Source of the DNA: Tunturiibacter empetritectus
Lineage (GTDB): Bacteria > Acidobacteriota > Terriglobia > Terriglobales > Acidobacteriaceae
Direction: 5' to 3'
Length of the DNA: 64,000 nt
Assembly (NCBI RefSeq): GCF_014201375.1
Contig: NZ_JACHDZ010000006.1
Span: forward strand, 124,001 to 188,000
This document shows, piece after piece, positions 8,454 through 17,100 of this stretch. Below the pieces are notes generated by a model. The model did not search any database. It saw only the letters and a program-made list of their open reading frames with translations, and was not told where the DNA came from. The stretch's first letter is position 1; each line of letters starts with the position of its first letter. Both the position numbers and the translations under genes were made by a program.

Positions 8454-8918
8454 CTAGATCATCCCCTCGAGGCGCACATAGCTCGCCTCCATCCCATGCT
8501 CCATGCCTGTCGCCAGCATCATCGCTCGCGTCTTCTCATCAGGCAGTGTCATCCGGATCTTCATCAAGCTTCCTTCCCCGTCTCGCTCGAAGGTGGTTTC
8601 AACGTGGTTGTCTGGCGTTCGATCCGGCAGGAACATCCGTTCGACGTGCACGATTCTGCTGAAAGGGCTCACTTCAAGATACTCACCAGTTATGTGAAAT
8701 CCGGCGCCTTTGCCGTTGGTCCACTCGTAGCGGAACTTCCCTCCGGGTTTTGCGTCGTTGATGCAGACAGGCATGGTCCAGCCTTCAGGGCCGAGCAGCC
8801 ACTTCTGTATCAACTCCGGATCGGTATGCGCTCGATACAGCGCCTCTGGCGGCGCAGCAAAGCGCCTTGTCACAATCACATGCGTATCGCCTTCGATCTT
8901 CAACGTCATCTTGCTCAT
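8454..8918 (-). CDS. SRPBCC family protein (AHSA1/activator of Hsp90 ATPase-like domain)
   Basis: 154 residues. Family features: VTRRFAAPPEALYRAHTDPE near the N-terminus, LLGPEGWTMPVCINDAKPG and FRYEWTNGKG in the middle, and a long C-terminal helix after MTLPDEKTRAMML. The fold forms a hydrophobic pocket; small bacterial AHSA1 proteins usually lack a known ligand. Its ATG overlaps the TGA of the upstream ArsR-type gene by four bases, so the two are co-transcribed. ArsR/AHSA1 pairs are a recurrent arrangement in soil bacteria, which suggests the regulator controls this protein in response to a small signal. Confidence 0.9.
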   Translation of the reverse strand: MSKMTLKIEGDTHVIVTRRFAAPPEALYRAHTDPELIQKWLLGPEGWTMPVCINDAKPGGKFRYEWTNGKGAGFHITGEYLEVSPFSRIVHVERMFLPDRTPDNHVETTFERDGEGSLMKIRMTLPDEKTRAMMLATGMEHGMEASYVRLEGMI

Positions 8919-9253
8919 CGCATCTCTCCTTTCTTCTGTGTGTCGATATTGGCCAGAACTCCATCCAGCCGGTCGTAGTTCTTCTCAAGTGCAGTGCGGA
9001 GCATTCCAAGCCACTGATCCATCGCTTCGATACCCTCCTTTGCCAGGCGACGGGGTCGCTTTGTGCCCTCCACCCGGCGCAGGATCAGCCCAGCATCTTC
9101 AAGCACCTTCAGATGTTGCGAGATCGCCGGTTGCGACATCTCGAAGGGACGTGCCAGCTCATTGACCGTGGCCTCGCCCAGTGAGAGCCGCGCCAGAATC
9201 GCCCGACGCGTGGGATCAGCTAGGGCCGAGAACTTTGTATCTAAACCATCCAT
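8915..9253 (-). CDS. ArsR/SmtB family winged-helix transcriptional regulator
   Basis: 112 residues from the ATG at 9253. The N-terminal ALADPTRRAILARLSLGEAT, the recognition helix in FEMSQPAISQHLKVLEDAG and the wing LILRRVEGTKRPR are classic for metal-independent ArsR repressors paired with SRPBCC genes; no cysteine metal site is seen. The frame stays open upstream to about 9709, but that extension is low-complexity Gly-rich sequence and the conserved domain begins at MDGLDTKFS. There is no Shine-Dalgarno, and the promoter-like sequence suggests an almost leaderless transcript. It overlaps the SRPBCC start by ATGA. An 11-bp inverted repeat upstream is the probable operator. Confidence 0.9.
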   Translation of the reverse strand: MDGLDTKFSALADPTRRAILARLSLGEATVNELARPFEMSQPAISQHLKVLEDAGLILRRVEGTKRPRRLAKEGIEAMDQWLGMLRTALEKNYDRLDGVLANIDTQKKGEMR

Positions 9254-9262
9254 AGGTGATAA

Positions 9263-9298
9263 CTTATATAATAAATTACTTATCGTCAAGTAATTTAT
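9263..9298 (-). promoter_or_regulatory. Promoter and palindromic operator of the ArsR/SRPBCC operon
   Basis: Perfect 11-bp inverted repeat ATAAATTACTT (9271-9281) / AAGTAATTTAT (9288-9298), spacer ATCGTC. Reading leftward, a -35 TTGACG (9289 to 9284) sits inside the palindrome and a TATAAG -10 lies at 9268 to 9263, spacing 15. The start of transcription would fall within a few bases of the ATG at 9253. AT-rich palindromes over the promoter are usual ArsR operators. Confidence 0.65.
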
Positions 9299-9433
9299 TG
9301 TTCCCTTCCCACGGCCTGCGACAACGCCGCAAAGACCACCAGAAACATCCACAAACCCACCATAAAGCCACCACGATCCGCATCTTGAAACACCCGCGGA
9401 GACCACGCCGGTCCGGAGCCTTACAATCCCACC

Positions 9434-9826
9434 ATGCCAACTCTGCAGCCCCCGCCCGCCGAGCAGGACCCCCGCGTCTACTTCGCCGCCGAGCGAACCT
9501 TCCTCGCCTGGATCCGCACCGGCCTCGGCCTTATGGGCATCGGCTTTGCCGTAAGCCGCTTCGGCCTCTTCCTCCGCCAGATCACCGCCGCTCAGTCTCA
9601 TCTGCCCGCTAACACCACAGGTTTCTCCCTCTGGTCCGGAGTCGCCCTGGTAGCCCTCGGAGTCATCGTCAATCTCAGCTCCGTCTACCGCCACTTCCAG
9701 CTGGTTCACGAGCTAAGCTCCGGCAGTTGGCGCCCCGGCCACGTCTCCCGCGACGCCGTTATCCTCGGCCTCCTCCTGGCCGCCGCAGGAGTAGCCATGA
9801 CCATCTACCTGATCCTCGTCCACTAA
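9434..9826 (+). CDS. DUF202 (YidH-like) small inner-membrane protein
   Basis: 130 residues. DUF202 signature near the N-terminus: RVYFAAERTFLAWIRTGLGL, which merges into the first membrane helix, then helices around FSLWSGVALVALGVIVNL and VILGLLLAAAGVAMTIYLILV, giving three membrane segments with a short cytoplasmic N-terminus. The family's function is not established. The gene stands alone, rightward, with its ATG at 9434 and about 180 bases between it and the divergent ArsR operon; no strong ribosome site is evident. Confidence 0.85.
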   Translation: MPTLQPPPAEQDPRVYFAAERTFLAWIRTGLGLMGIGFAVSRFGLFLRQITAAQSHLPANTTGFSLWSGVALVALGVIVNLSSVYRHFQLVHELSSGSWRPGHVSRDAVILGLLLAAAGVAMTIYLILVH

Positions 9827-10039
9827 TCAGAAAAATCAGGGGGTACTTGACAAAAACAACCACCCAAACAACGCCCAGAGATGGTAACCCTTCAACCACC
9901 AGACATAACCCATGTATTTTCTATATTTTGCAAGCAACCCATTTAGTTGGAATACTTTACAGCCACACACCCCCTGCAGGTAAAACAAAATAAAAGACTT
10001 ACTCCAAAATATCCATAGGGGGGGGAGGGGACAACCATC

Positions 10040-10336
10040 ATGCCCATAGCCAAACTCACCATCGAACTCGAAATCCCCCACGCCCAGTCCCTCAAAGACC
10101 GCCGCCAGGTCCTCCGCTCAATGAAAGATAAACTCCGCCACAGCTTCAACTTAGCCATAGCCGAGCTCGACGACGGCATGGTCTGGAACCGCGCCACCCT
10201 CGGCATCGCCGCCATCTCCTCCTCCACCAGCTACCTCACCGGCCAGCTCCGCCACATCGACCAGGCAGCCCACCGCATCGCCGCCAACCTCAGCGCCGAA
10301 ATCACCGACTCCTACGCCGAAATCCTGCCCGAATGA
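10040..10336 (+). CDS. DUF503 family protein (YlxP-like)
   Basis: 98 residues with the DUF503 pattern: an N-terminal strand ending in LEIPHAQSLKDRRQVLRSMK, then LRHSFNLAIAELDDGMVWNRATLGIA and a C-terminal helix through RIAANLSAEI. In many bacteria this gene lies between infB and rbfA; here it directly precedes rbfA, while infB is about 10 kb away. Role: thought to assist ribosome or rRNA work, by association only. The start at 10040 follows an unusual G-rich run (10019-10030) that provides the ribosome-binding sequence. Confidence 0.85.
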   Translation: MPIAKLTIELEIPHAQSLKDRRQVLRSMKDKLRHSFNLAIAELDDGMVWNRATLGIAAISSSTSYLTGQLRHIDQAAHRIAANLSAEITDSYAEILPE

Positions 10337-10444
10337 CCCAAAAAGACCCCGCAATCCACAGGAAATCCGCCGGTATCGCTCCCGGGCACTAGGTGGAATG
10401 GCCCAACTTTGATATCCTCAACCGTTCTACCTAGTCAAAACTCT

Positions 10445-10855
10445 ATGCCCGAGCAGCGCGCCAGAACCTACCACCGCAACCGTGTCGCCAACACCTTCTC
10501 CGAGGAGATTGGAGCCATGCTCGAAGGCGAGCTCTCCGATCCCCGCATCGCGCCCAGCTACGTCACCGAGGTCGTCCTCGCCCCCGGCGGCAAATCCGCC
10601 CGCATCTTCGTAGCCGTCCACGGCAACGAGGAGGAGGAAGCCTCTACCCTCGAAGGCCTCACCACCGCCCGCGCCTACATCCGCTCCCAGCTCCGCGATC
10701 GCATGGGTGTACGCCACGTCCCCGAGCTCACCTTCGCCATCGACCGCTCTGAGAGGATGACCGGCCGCATGGACGAGCTTCTCGCCCGCACCCGCAAGCG
10801 CGAGCAGAGGCGCACCGCAGCCGAACCGACCCCAGGGGCCCCCTGCAAACCATGA
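10445..10855 (+). CDS. rbfA: 30S ribosome-binding factor RbfA
   Basis: 136 residues from the ATG at 10445. RbfA is a single KH-like domain that binds the 30S subunit during late 16S rRNA maturation. Visible features are the N-terminal helix RARTYHRNRVANTFSEEI, LSDPRIA, VTEVVLAPGGKSARIFVAV, the loop region YIRSQLRDRMGVRHVPELTF and the helix ERMTGRMDELL, with a basic tail. A TTG codon 36 bases upstream is in frame but would add a non-family segment. The stop overlaps the ATG of nrnA (ATGA), so the genes are translationally coupled. The rbfA-nrnA order is the usual one. Confidence 0.92.
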   Translation: MPEQRARTYHRNRVANTFSEEIGAMLEGELSDPRIAPSYVTEVVLAPGGKSARIFVAVHGNEEEEASTLEGLTTARAYIRSQLRDRMGVRHVPELTFAIDRSERMTGRMDELLARTRKREQRRTAAEPTPGAPCKP

Positions 10856-11850
10856 CCCCCCAAGCCCTTCTCCTCGAGACCAAGCCTCACGCAACTCAGA
10901 TTGACGACCTATTGGCGGCCTTCCGGTCCCATCCCAGCTTTCTCCTCGCCTCCCACACCCGTCCCGACGGCGACGCCATCGGCTCCGTCCTCGCTCTCGC
11001 CGAAGTGCTCGACCAGCTCGGTTGCCAGGCCGACGTCGTCTTCGCCGACCCCATCCCCTCCTCCTACAGCACCCTCCCCAACATCGGCCGCATCCACCAC
11101 ACCCCATCCGCCAACGACGTAGACCCCACCGGCACCACCCCGGCCATCCTCCTCGAATGCGACGGCATCGTCCGCACCGGCCTCCTCGGTCTCGAGGGCC
11201 GCACCCTCATCAACATCGACCACCACGCTAGCGGCCGCCCCTTCGCCTCGGTCAATTGGATCGACGAGCACGCCTGCGCCGTCGCCGCCATGGTCTATCA
11301 CATCGCTCTCGCTGCGAACGTCGAGATCACACCCTCCATGGCCACCTGCCTCTACGCCGGCATCCTCTCCGACACCGGCACCTTTACCTACTCCAGCACC
11401 ACCGCCGATACCTTCGCGATGGTCCACCACCTCGCCGCCTGCGGAGCCAATCCCAGCCGGATAGCACGCGACATCTACCTCTCCAACCCGGCCAGCAAGA
11501 TCCGCCTGCTCGGCATCGCTCTCTCTAACCTCCAGTGCGACGACGATCTTGCCTGGACCTGGGTCACCAGCGAAGATATGGACCGCATCGGCGCCATCGC
11601 CGAGGACTGCGAAGGAGTCGTCAACTACCTCATCAGCATCGCCGGCGTCGAATCAGCCGTCTTTCTCCGCGAGGTCGCCAACGCCGACCAGTTTCGCCTC
11701 AGCATTCGCAGCAAAGGCGTGACCGACGTGGCCCGGATCGCCGAACGCTTCGGCGGGGGCGGCCATCGCAACGCCAGCGGATGCACCCTCGATGGCCCCC
11801 TCCCGGTCGCTCTCGAGCGCATCCTCACCCAGCTACGGACAGGACTCTGA
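10852..11850 (+). CDS. nrnA: DHH family phosphoesterase, NrnA-like (oligoribonuclease / pAp phosphatase)
   Basis: 332 residues. The DHH domain carries SHTRPDGDAIGSVLAL near residue 35, DIDHH-type ligands in NIDHHASGRPFASVNW, and TGTFTYSST; the C-terminal DHHA1 domain ends in RFGGGGHRNASG, which binds substrate. Family role: degradation of very short RNA (nanoRNA) and dephosphorylation of 3'-phosphoadenosine 5'-phosphate, needing Mn in the cytoplasm. It begins inside the rbfA stop (ATGA). The usual follower truB is absent; an ArnT-like gene comes next after 27 bases. Confidence 0.92.
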   Translation: MTPQALLLETKPHATQIDDLLAAFRSHPSFLLASHTRPDGDAIGSVLALAEVLDQLGCQADVVFADPIPSSYSTLPNIGRIHHTPSANDVDPTGTTPAILLECDGIVRTGLLGLEGRTLINIDHHASGRPFASVNWIDEHACAVAAMVYHIALAANVEITPSMATCLYAGILSDTGTFTYSSTTADTFAMVHHLAACGANPSRIARDIYLSNPASKIRLLGIALSNLQCDDDLAWTWVTSEDMDRIGAIAEDCEGVVNYLISIAGVESAVFLREVANADQFRLSIRSKGVTDVARIAERFGGGGHRNASGCTLDGPLPVALERILTQLRTGL

Positions 11851-11877
11851 TAGCCTTGTCTCGCTCCACTTAGAAAA

Positions 11878-13773
11878 ATGAACGATATTCAACATCCCGC
11901 CGTCACCGGCGCACGGAATGGCAGCGCACCCGTGATGTGGCTCCAGCAGTATCTAAAGCCGCCCTCCATCACAACCATCCGCGAGTTTGTCATCCTCTTC
12001 GTGGTCACCATCTTTCTTCTGCTCTATGGCCTGGTCCCGGTCTTCGGCGGCGATCAGCTCGGCCTGGTCGGTGCCGACGAGCCGCGCTACGCCCAGATCG
12101 CCCGCGAGATGCTCACCGCGCACTCCCAGGCTTGCCACGATGTCGATGCCAAGATGATTCCGCGCAGCCCGCGCCCGGAAGACATCCGCAACTCCTTCCA
12201 CTGCATCGCCAGCGGCACCGTCACCCCTATCCTCTACGGTAAGCCCTGGCTCGAAAAGCCCGCCCTCTACTACTGGCGCGCCATGAGTTTCTTCAAGGAG
12301 TTCGGCGTCTCCGACTGGACCGCCCGTCTCCCGTCCTCGTCTGCAACCCTGGCCCTCGTCGTCCTGATCTTCCTCCACATGCGGCGTTTCCGCCCTGGCG
12401 GCCACCTCGACGCAGCCTTGATCACCGTCTCCTGCGTGGCCATTGTCAGCTTCGCCCGCGGCGCCTCCACCGACATGCAGCTCGCCGCGCCCTTCTGCAT
12501 CGGGATGCTCGGCTGGTACGCCTGGTACGAGACCGGAAAAAAGTTCTGGCTCTTCGATCTCTACTTCTTCGGAGCAGCCGCCACGCTCGCAAAGGGTCCC
12601 GTGGCTCCCTTCCTCGCGCTGGCCATCATCCTCCTCTTCGCTGGCCTCCGTCGCGAGTGGTCCCTTCTCCGCCGCACCATCTGGATTCCCGGAGTCATCC
12701 TCTATCTGATCATGGTGCTGCCCTGGTACATCGCCGTTCAAAAGCGCAACCCAACCTTCTACCGCCTCTTCTTTCTCGAACACAATCTCGAGCGCTTCGC
12801 CACCAACCGCTACCAACACCATCAACCCTTCTGGTACTACCTCGCCGTCCTCCTAATCGGCCTCATGCCCTGGACCGTCATAGCCATCCGCGCCCTGGTC
12901 GACTCCATCGAAGTCTCCATCGCCGAGTGGAAGGTCCGTCACAATCCACAGCGTTACCTCGGCCACACCCGCGCCGGCGATGCCTTCCCCGAGTTCCTCG
13001 TCCTCTGGGCACTCTTCCCCATCGTCTTCTTCTCCTTCTCCGGCTCCAAGCTCCCCGGCTACATTCTTCCCTCCATTCCTCCGCTGACCATCCTCACCGC
13101 CGACTATCTCAACCGCAGCCGCCGCCAGGGCCTTCCACAATGGCTCATCTGGGCGCACGCCGCCACCTGCGGCCTCCTTGTCTTCGTCCTCGCTCTAGCC
13201 CCTCAGCACATGAAGTACGAGACCTTCGTACCCTCCGCGCAATGGCTGCTGGTCGCAGGCGCCGCCGCACTCGCCTTCGGAGCCGTCGTCTTCCTCACTA
13301 TCCGTCGTTGGGGCATCTCGCAGATCTGCAACGTAACCCTGCTGCCAGTCCTCGCAACTCTCGTCTTCCTCCTCGGCTTCTACGGCAAAGAGCTCGACAT
13401 GAACTACTCTGCCCGCCCCCTCGCCCACGAGATCCAGCAACAGGCACCCGACGTGAAGCTTGTAGCCACCGACATCAAGCGCGACATGGACTACGGCCTC
13501 GCCTTCTATCGCAACGAGCCCATGATCCATTACGGCACCGACGGCGTCCCCGACGCAGAGCACATCCTCGTCATCCGTGCCAGCGATGCCGGCGATCTCG
13601 ACCGCTGGCTCGCCGGGCGCGTCTACAAACCCCTATTCCTCTACGAATCGCAAGGGATCGAAGTCTACCGTGTCTACGCTCGCCCACCGGCCTCCCCTGA
13701 CATCACCCCTCCCAATCAGCCGGAGAACCATCCCCACCATCCAGCCAAGCCCCGGAGACACATCACCGGCTAA
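11878..13773 (+). CDS. ArnT-like membrane glycosyltransferase, GT39/PMT superfamily
   Basis: 631 residues with about a dozen hydrophobic segments. The first periplasmic loop has VGADEPRYAQIAREML (about residues 60-78), the acidic loop in which GT-C enzymes keep the catalytic carboxylate, followed by GKPWLEKPALYYW, typical of the ArnT/PMT group. Family role: transfer of a sugar from an undecaprenyl- or dolichyl-type lipid carrier onto lipid A, protein or another acceptor at the outer face of the inner membrane. Donor and acceptor cannot be read. The C-terminus is Pro-rich and soluble. It follows nrnA by 27 bases and is probably co-transcribed. Confidence 0.85.
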   Translation: MNDIQHPAVTGARNGSAPVMWLQQYLKPPSITTIREFVILFVVTIFLLLYGLVPVFGGDQLGLVGADEPRYAQIAREMLTAHSQACHDVDAKMIPRSPRPEDIRNSFHCIASGTVTPILYGKPWLEKPALYYWRAMSFFKEFGVSDWTARLPSSSATLALVVLIFLHMRRFRPGGHLDAALITVSCVAIVSFARGASTDMQLAAPFCIGMLGWYAWYETGKKFWLFDLYFFGAAATLAKGPVAPFLALAIILLFAGLRREWSLLRRTIWIPGVILYLIMVLPWYIAVQKRNPTFYRLFFLEHNLERFATNRYQHHQPFWYYLAVLLIGLMPWTVIAIRALVDSIEVSIAEWKVRHNPQRYLGHTRAGDAFPEFLVLWALFPIVFFSFSGSKLPGYILPSIPPLTILTADYLNRSRRQGLPQWLIWAHAATCGLLVFVLALAPQHMKYETFVPSAQWLLVAGAAALAFGAVVFLTIRRWGISQICNVTLLPVLATLVFLLGFYGKELDMNYSARPLAHEIQQQAPDVKLVATDIKRDMDYGLAFYRNEPMIHYGTDGVPDAEHILVIRASDAGDLDRWLAGRVYKPLFLYESQGIEVYRVYARPPASPDITPPNQPENHPHHPAKPRRHITG

Positions 13774-13881
13774 CCACACTCCGCACAGAGGGTTGATCCG
13801 GCATAACACCCGGGTGCCCGCACTAACACTCACCCATCCCACCAAAATTCCTATAAGCTCGACGAAAGACCTCCCAAAGGT

Positions 13882-14871
13882 ATGGCCGTCGCGACCCAAC
13901 TCGAGATACTGGACCTTCGCCACTTTTCGGCGCGCCAGCTTCGTCCTCTGCTCGAAACCGAGTCGCGCGTCTGGGAGCAACGTCTTCGCTGGAACTATCA
14001 AAGCTCAACCGAACTCCTCCTCCAGTACCTCGACTCCCGCATCCTACCCGGCTTCGTCGCTCTCGACCGGGGACGCATCTGTGGCTTCACCTTCTGCGTC
14101 TACGAGGGCCAGAAAGCAGTCGTCGGAGACGCCTTCGCCATCGCCAACGACACGGCGCAGATGCTTCAAACCACACACACCCTGCTCCACCAGCTGCTGC
14201 AGCTCCTGCAAAACTCCCCCGGCATTCAACGCATCGAGTCTCAGCTCCTGCTCTACGACGCTGGCTCCATCAACGAGGTCTTCCTGGCATCCGGCTTCAC
14301 CATGTATCCCCGCCTCTTCATGGAGTGCGACCTCAGCGTCCCGGCAGACGTCCCCCACGCTCCCCCCCAGCTGAATCTTCCCCCCACCGTTGAGCTGGTG
14401 CGCTGGTCCAGCGATCATTATCAGGCTGCCGCCGAGCTGATCCACGAGTGCTACCTGGGCCACATCGACGCCCGCATCAACGATCAGTACTGCTCCCTCC
14501 ACGGCTCCCTTCGCTTCCTCCACAACATCGTCCGCTTCCCCGGCTGCGGCGTCTTTGAGCCCAACGCCTCCTGGGTCCTTCGCGACCGCCACAACGGCTC
14601 CATCGTCGGAATGTTGCTATGTTCCCGCGTAGCCAGTGACGTCGCCCATATCACCCAGCTCTGCATCGCCCCCGCCTGGAGAGGCCACGGCCTAGGACGA
14701 GCTCTCCTCAACCATTGCATCGATCATCTGACCCACGCCAGCTTCGCGGCCATCACCCTGACCGTCACCGAAGCCAACCAGCAGGCCGTCAAGCTCTATG
14801 AGAACCACGGCTTCTTCACCCGCCATCGCTTCGACGCCATGGTTCTAGACCGCACGAATCAGGCATCCTGA
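13882..14871 (+). CDS. GNAT family N-acetyltransferase, two-lobed
   Basis: 329 residues. The C-terminal half (about residues 170-325) is a standard GNAT domain: the acetyl-CoA loop reads ITQLCIAPAWRGHGLGRALL, followed by the late-strand segment VTEANQQAVKLYENHGF. The N-terminal half (about 1-150) has the same size and looks like a degenerate GNAT copy (FVALDRGRICGFTF, then LYDAGSINEVFLASGF) without a clear pyrophosphate loop. Such tandem-GNAT proteins acetylate small amines or protein N-termini; the substrate is unknown. The start at 13882 follows AAAGGT. A three-hairpin repeat begins 20 bases after its stop. Confidence 0.85.
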   Translation: MAVATQLEILDLRHFSARQLRPLLETESRVWEQRLRWNYQSSTELLLQYLDSRILPGFVALDRGRICGFTFCVYEGQKAVVGDAFAIANDTAQMLQTTHTLLHQLLQLLQNSPGIQRIESQLLLYDAGSINEVFLASGFTMYPRLFMECDLSVPADVPHAPPQLNLPPTVELVRWSSDHYQAAAELIHECYLGHIDARINDQYCSLHGSLRFLHNIVRFPGCGVFEPNASWVLRDRHNGSIVGMLLCSRVASDVAHITQLCIAPAWRGHGLGRALLNHCIDHLTHASFAAITLTVTEANQQAVKLYENHGFFTRHRFDAMVLDRTNQAS

Positions 14872-14890
14872 AGAGAACAGAGTCTTATTC

Positions 14891-14991
14891 CCGACCAACG
14901 GGAGGGAGCGACAATGACGGCGCCCCCCCAAACAAGGTATGCAAGTCACGAAGTGACCGCCCTCCGCGCAGGAGGCCCGTCCGGCAGGACA
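14891..14991 (+). repeat. Three-hairpin intergenic repeat, copy 2
   Basis: Head CCGACCAACGGGAG (14891-14904), 31 unconserved bases, GGTATGC, then hairpins GTCAC-GAA-GTGAC, CCTCC-GCGCA-GGAGG, and GTCC-GGCA-GGAC, ending in ACA-like sequence at 14991. The middle stem differs from copies 1, 3 and 4 but is fully paired. It fills the gap between two convergent genes and ends 11 bases from the DUF2277 stop. Confidence 0.85.
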
Positions 14992-15002
14992 CCTCCCCAA
15001 GA

Positions 15003-15272
15003 TCAAACCGCAAATCTCTCCGCCGACCGAGCCTTCTTCTTCGCAGCCTCTTCCTCTCGATCCTTAGGGGGCGCATTGGTCTCAAGTGACGCCAGCAGGC
15101 GACCGGAGATCAGCGATATCTCCCCCACCGCAGACTGAAAAGCATCTTCGTTAGCCTTCGATGGCTTCGTAAAACCGCTGATCTTCCTCACAAACTGAAG
15201 CGACGCATCTCGAATCTCATCGTCCGTGACGGGAGGATCGAAGTTGAACAGAGTTTTGATATTCCTGCACAT
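15003..15272 (-). CDS. DUF2277 family protein
   Basis: 89 residues beginning MCRNIKTLFNFDPPVTDDEI, the highly recognisable start of DUF2277, followed by FVRKISGFTKPSKANEDAF and a charged Lys/Glu/Arg-rich tail. The family is small, soluble and cytoplasmic, with no established function. It lies downstream of guaB's stop on the same strand... more exactly, it is leftward like guaB and guaB lies upstream of it with a 39-base gap, so the two may share a transcript. Its stop is immediately followed by a three-hairpin repeat that could end the message. Confidence 0.88.
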   Translation of the reverse strand: MCRNIKTLFNFDPPVTDDEIRDASLQFVRKISGFTKPSKANEDAFQSAVGEISLISGRLLASLETNAPPKDREEEAAKKKARSAERFAV

Positions 15273-15311
15273 TGCTTCACCTCAACGCATAGGCAAATTC
15301 ACGACAGAATT

Positions 15312-16838
15312 CTATTCCACGTGATAGTTAGGTGCCTCACGCGTAATGATCACGTCATGAACGTGGCTCTCTCGCAGCCCGGCGTTCGAGATCCGAATAA
15401 ACCGAGCATTCGCCTGCAACTCCGCGATCGTCCCGCATCCCAAATATCCCATCCCCGAACGCAGACCGCCGACCAGCTGATACACCATGCCCTCAAGCGG
15501 CCCACGATGCGGCACACGCCCTTCAATCCCTTCCGGCACAAACTTCGCCAGCCGGTTCGAGCCGCCGTTCTCCCTTGCCGTCAGCGACGGCCTCTCGGTG
15601 CTTGCAGCGTCTTCCATATCGCTCTTGCCCTGGAAGTAACGCTCGCCCGAACCCTGCGCCATAGCCGACAGCGAACCCATCCCGCGATAAGCCTTGAACG
15701 AGCGCCCCTGATACAAAATCGTCTCCCCAGGACTCTCATCCACGCCAGCGAATAGCGACCCCATCATCACCACGCTCGCCCCAGCCGCAATCGCCTTGGT
15801 CACATCGCCCGAGTATTTGATCCCACCATCCGCAATAATCGGAATCCCCCGCTCCTGCCCCGCGCGATAGGCCTCTGAGATAGCCGTGATCTGCGGCATG
15901 CCCGCACCGGTCACCATGCGCGTCGTACAGATCGAACCCGGCCCGATCCCCACCTTCACCGCATCGGCTCCCGCATCCATCAGTGCAATCGCACCTTCAT
16001 AGGTAGCGATATTTCCCGCCAGCAAATCAATCTGCGGAAACCGCTTCTTCACCTCACGCACCGCCTCCAGCACTCGCGACGAGTGTCCATGCGCCGAATC
16101 AATCGCCAACGCATCCACCCGAGCCGCAACCAGAGCCTCCGCCCGTTCCAGAAAATCCCCCGTAGCGCCAATCGCACCCGCCACCCGCAACCGCCCCTGC
16201 GAATCCTTCGAAGCATTCGGATACTTCAACTTCTTCTGAATGTCCTTGACCGTAATCAGTCCCTTCAGCTCATAGTCGTCATTGACCACCAGCAGCTTCT
16301 CCACGCGATGCTGATGCAGAATCTGCTCCGCCTGCTCCAGCGTCGTACCCACCGGCACCGTAATCAGATTCGCCTTCGTCATCACAGAATCGATCGACAA
16401 ATCGGTCCGCGAGACAAACCGCAGGTCGCGATTCGTCAAAATTCCCACCAGCTTCTTGTTCTTCGTCACCGGCACACCCGAGATCTTGTACCGCCGCATC
16501 ACATCGAGCGCATCCGCGATCGTCTGATCGGGCACCACTGTCACCGGATCCACGATCATCCCGCTCTCCGACCGCTTCACCTTGTCGATCTCTCCTGCCT
16601 GCTGCTCGATCGTCAGATTGCGATGCACCACCCCCAGCCCACCCTGCTGCGCCATCGCAATCGCCAGCCGCGCCTCGGTCACCGTATCCATCGCAGCCGA
16701 CATCAGCGGCGTGCTCAGCGTGATATTTCGGGTCAGCTGGGTCTGCGTGCTCACCTGGGTTGGAACAACGTCGCTGTAGGCAGGCACAAGAAGAACGTCA
16801 TCAAACGTAAGGGCTTCGGGTACGGGGGAGCTAATCAT
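15312..16838 (-). CDS. guaB: Inosine-5'-monophosphate dehydrogenase
   Basis: 508 residues, a full-length IMPDH. It oxidises IMP to XMP with NAD, the first committed step to GMP. The barrel opens with [17 protein letters not shown]; two CBS domains lie between about residues 95 and 205 ([20 protein letters not shown] and [19 protein letters not shown]), the regulatory insert that binds nucleotides. The catalytic loop is [15 protein letters not shown], with Cys304 as nucleophile; the flap region has RYFQGK and the adjacent [13 protein letters not shown]. The start ATG is at 16838. A promoter-like TTGCTA-17-TACAAT lies about 80 bases upstream. Confidence 0.96.
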   Translation of the reverse strand: MISSPVPEALTFDDVLLVPAYSDVVPTQVSTQTQLTRNITLSTPLMSAAMDTVTEARLAIAMAQQGGLGVVHRNLTIEQQAGEIDKVKRSESGMIVDPVTVVPDQTIADALDVMRRYKISGVPVTKNKKLVGILTNRDLRFVSRTDLSIDSVMTKANLITVPVGTTLEQAEQILHQHRVEKLLVVNDDYELKGLITVKDIQKKLKYPNASKDSQGRLRVAGAIGATGDFLERAEALVAARVDALAIDSAHGHSSRVLEAVREVKKRFPQIDLLAGNIATYEGAIALMDAGADAVKVGIGPGSICTTRMVTGAGMPQITAISEAYRAGQERGIPIIADGGIKYSGDVTKAIAAGASVVMMGSLFAGVDESPGETILYQGRSFKAYRGMGSLSAMAQGSGERYFQGKSDMEDAASTERPSLTARENGGSNRLAKFVPEGIEGRVPHRGPLEGMVYQLVGGLRSGMGYLGCGTIAELQANARFIRISNAGLRESHVHDVIITREAPNYHVE

Positions 16839-16919
16839 AATTTTTATAGGTTCCAGTTGTAATGGTTGAAAAGCGATAGGCCATGCGGCAGCAAGCCTGT
16901 ATTTCGCGGGATTTCATCG

Positions 16920-16948
16920 ATTGTAGAGTCGCCTACCGCCCATAGCAA
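16920..16948 (-). promoter_or_regulatory. Predicted promoter of guaB
   Basis: Reading leftward: -35 TTGCTA (16948 to 16943), 17-base spacer, -10 TACAAT (16925 to 16920). It is about 80 bases upstream of the guaB ATG. Match to a sigma-70 type consensus by eye only. Confidence 0.5.
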
Positions 16949-17028
16949 ATTGGATGGCCCAATTTCCGCAAAGTTTCACACGCGACGGTGTTGGCCGCTA
17001 GACTCAACCCATCAACTATATAGCTTTG

Positions 17029-17056
17029 TTGTCAGTAGTTCCTTGGACGGTAGAAT
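17029..17056 (+). promoter_or_regulatory. Predicted promoter upstream of the small membrane protein gene
   Basis: TTGTCA (17029-17034), 16-base spacer, TAGAAT (17051-17056), 44 bases before the ATG at 17101. The same spacing and -10 occur upstream of recA. It could also feed the rimP operon if the hairpin at 17471 is read through. Confidence 0.5.
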
Positions 17057-17100
17057 CAATCGACGTTATTACGTCTGCCCGTTTCTAAGGTGTCAAACAC

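Noticed and set aside
9254-9709. N-terminal extension of the ArsR protein
   Set aside because: Gly-rich, antisense to the DUF202 gene and crossing the operator; the conserved domain begins at 9253.
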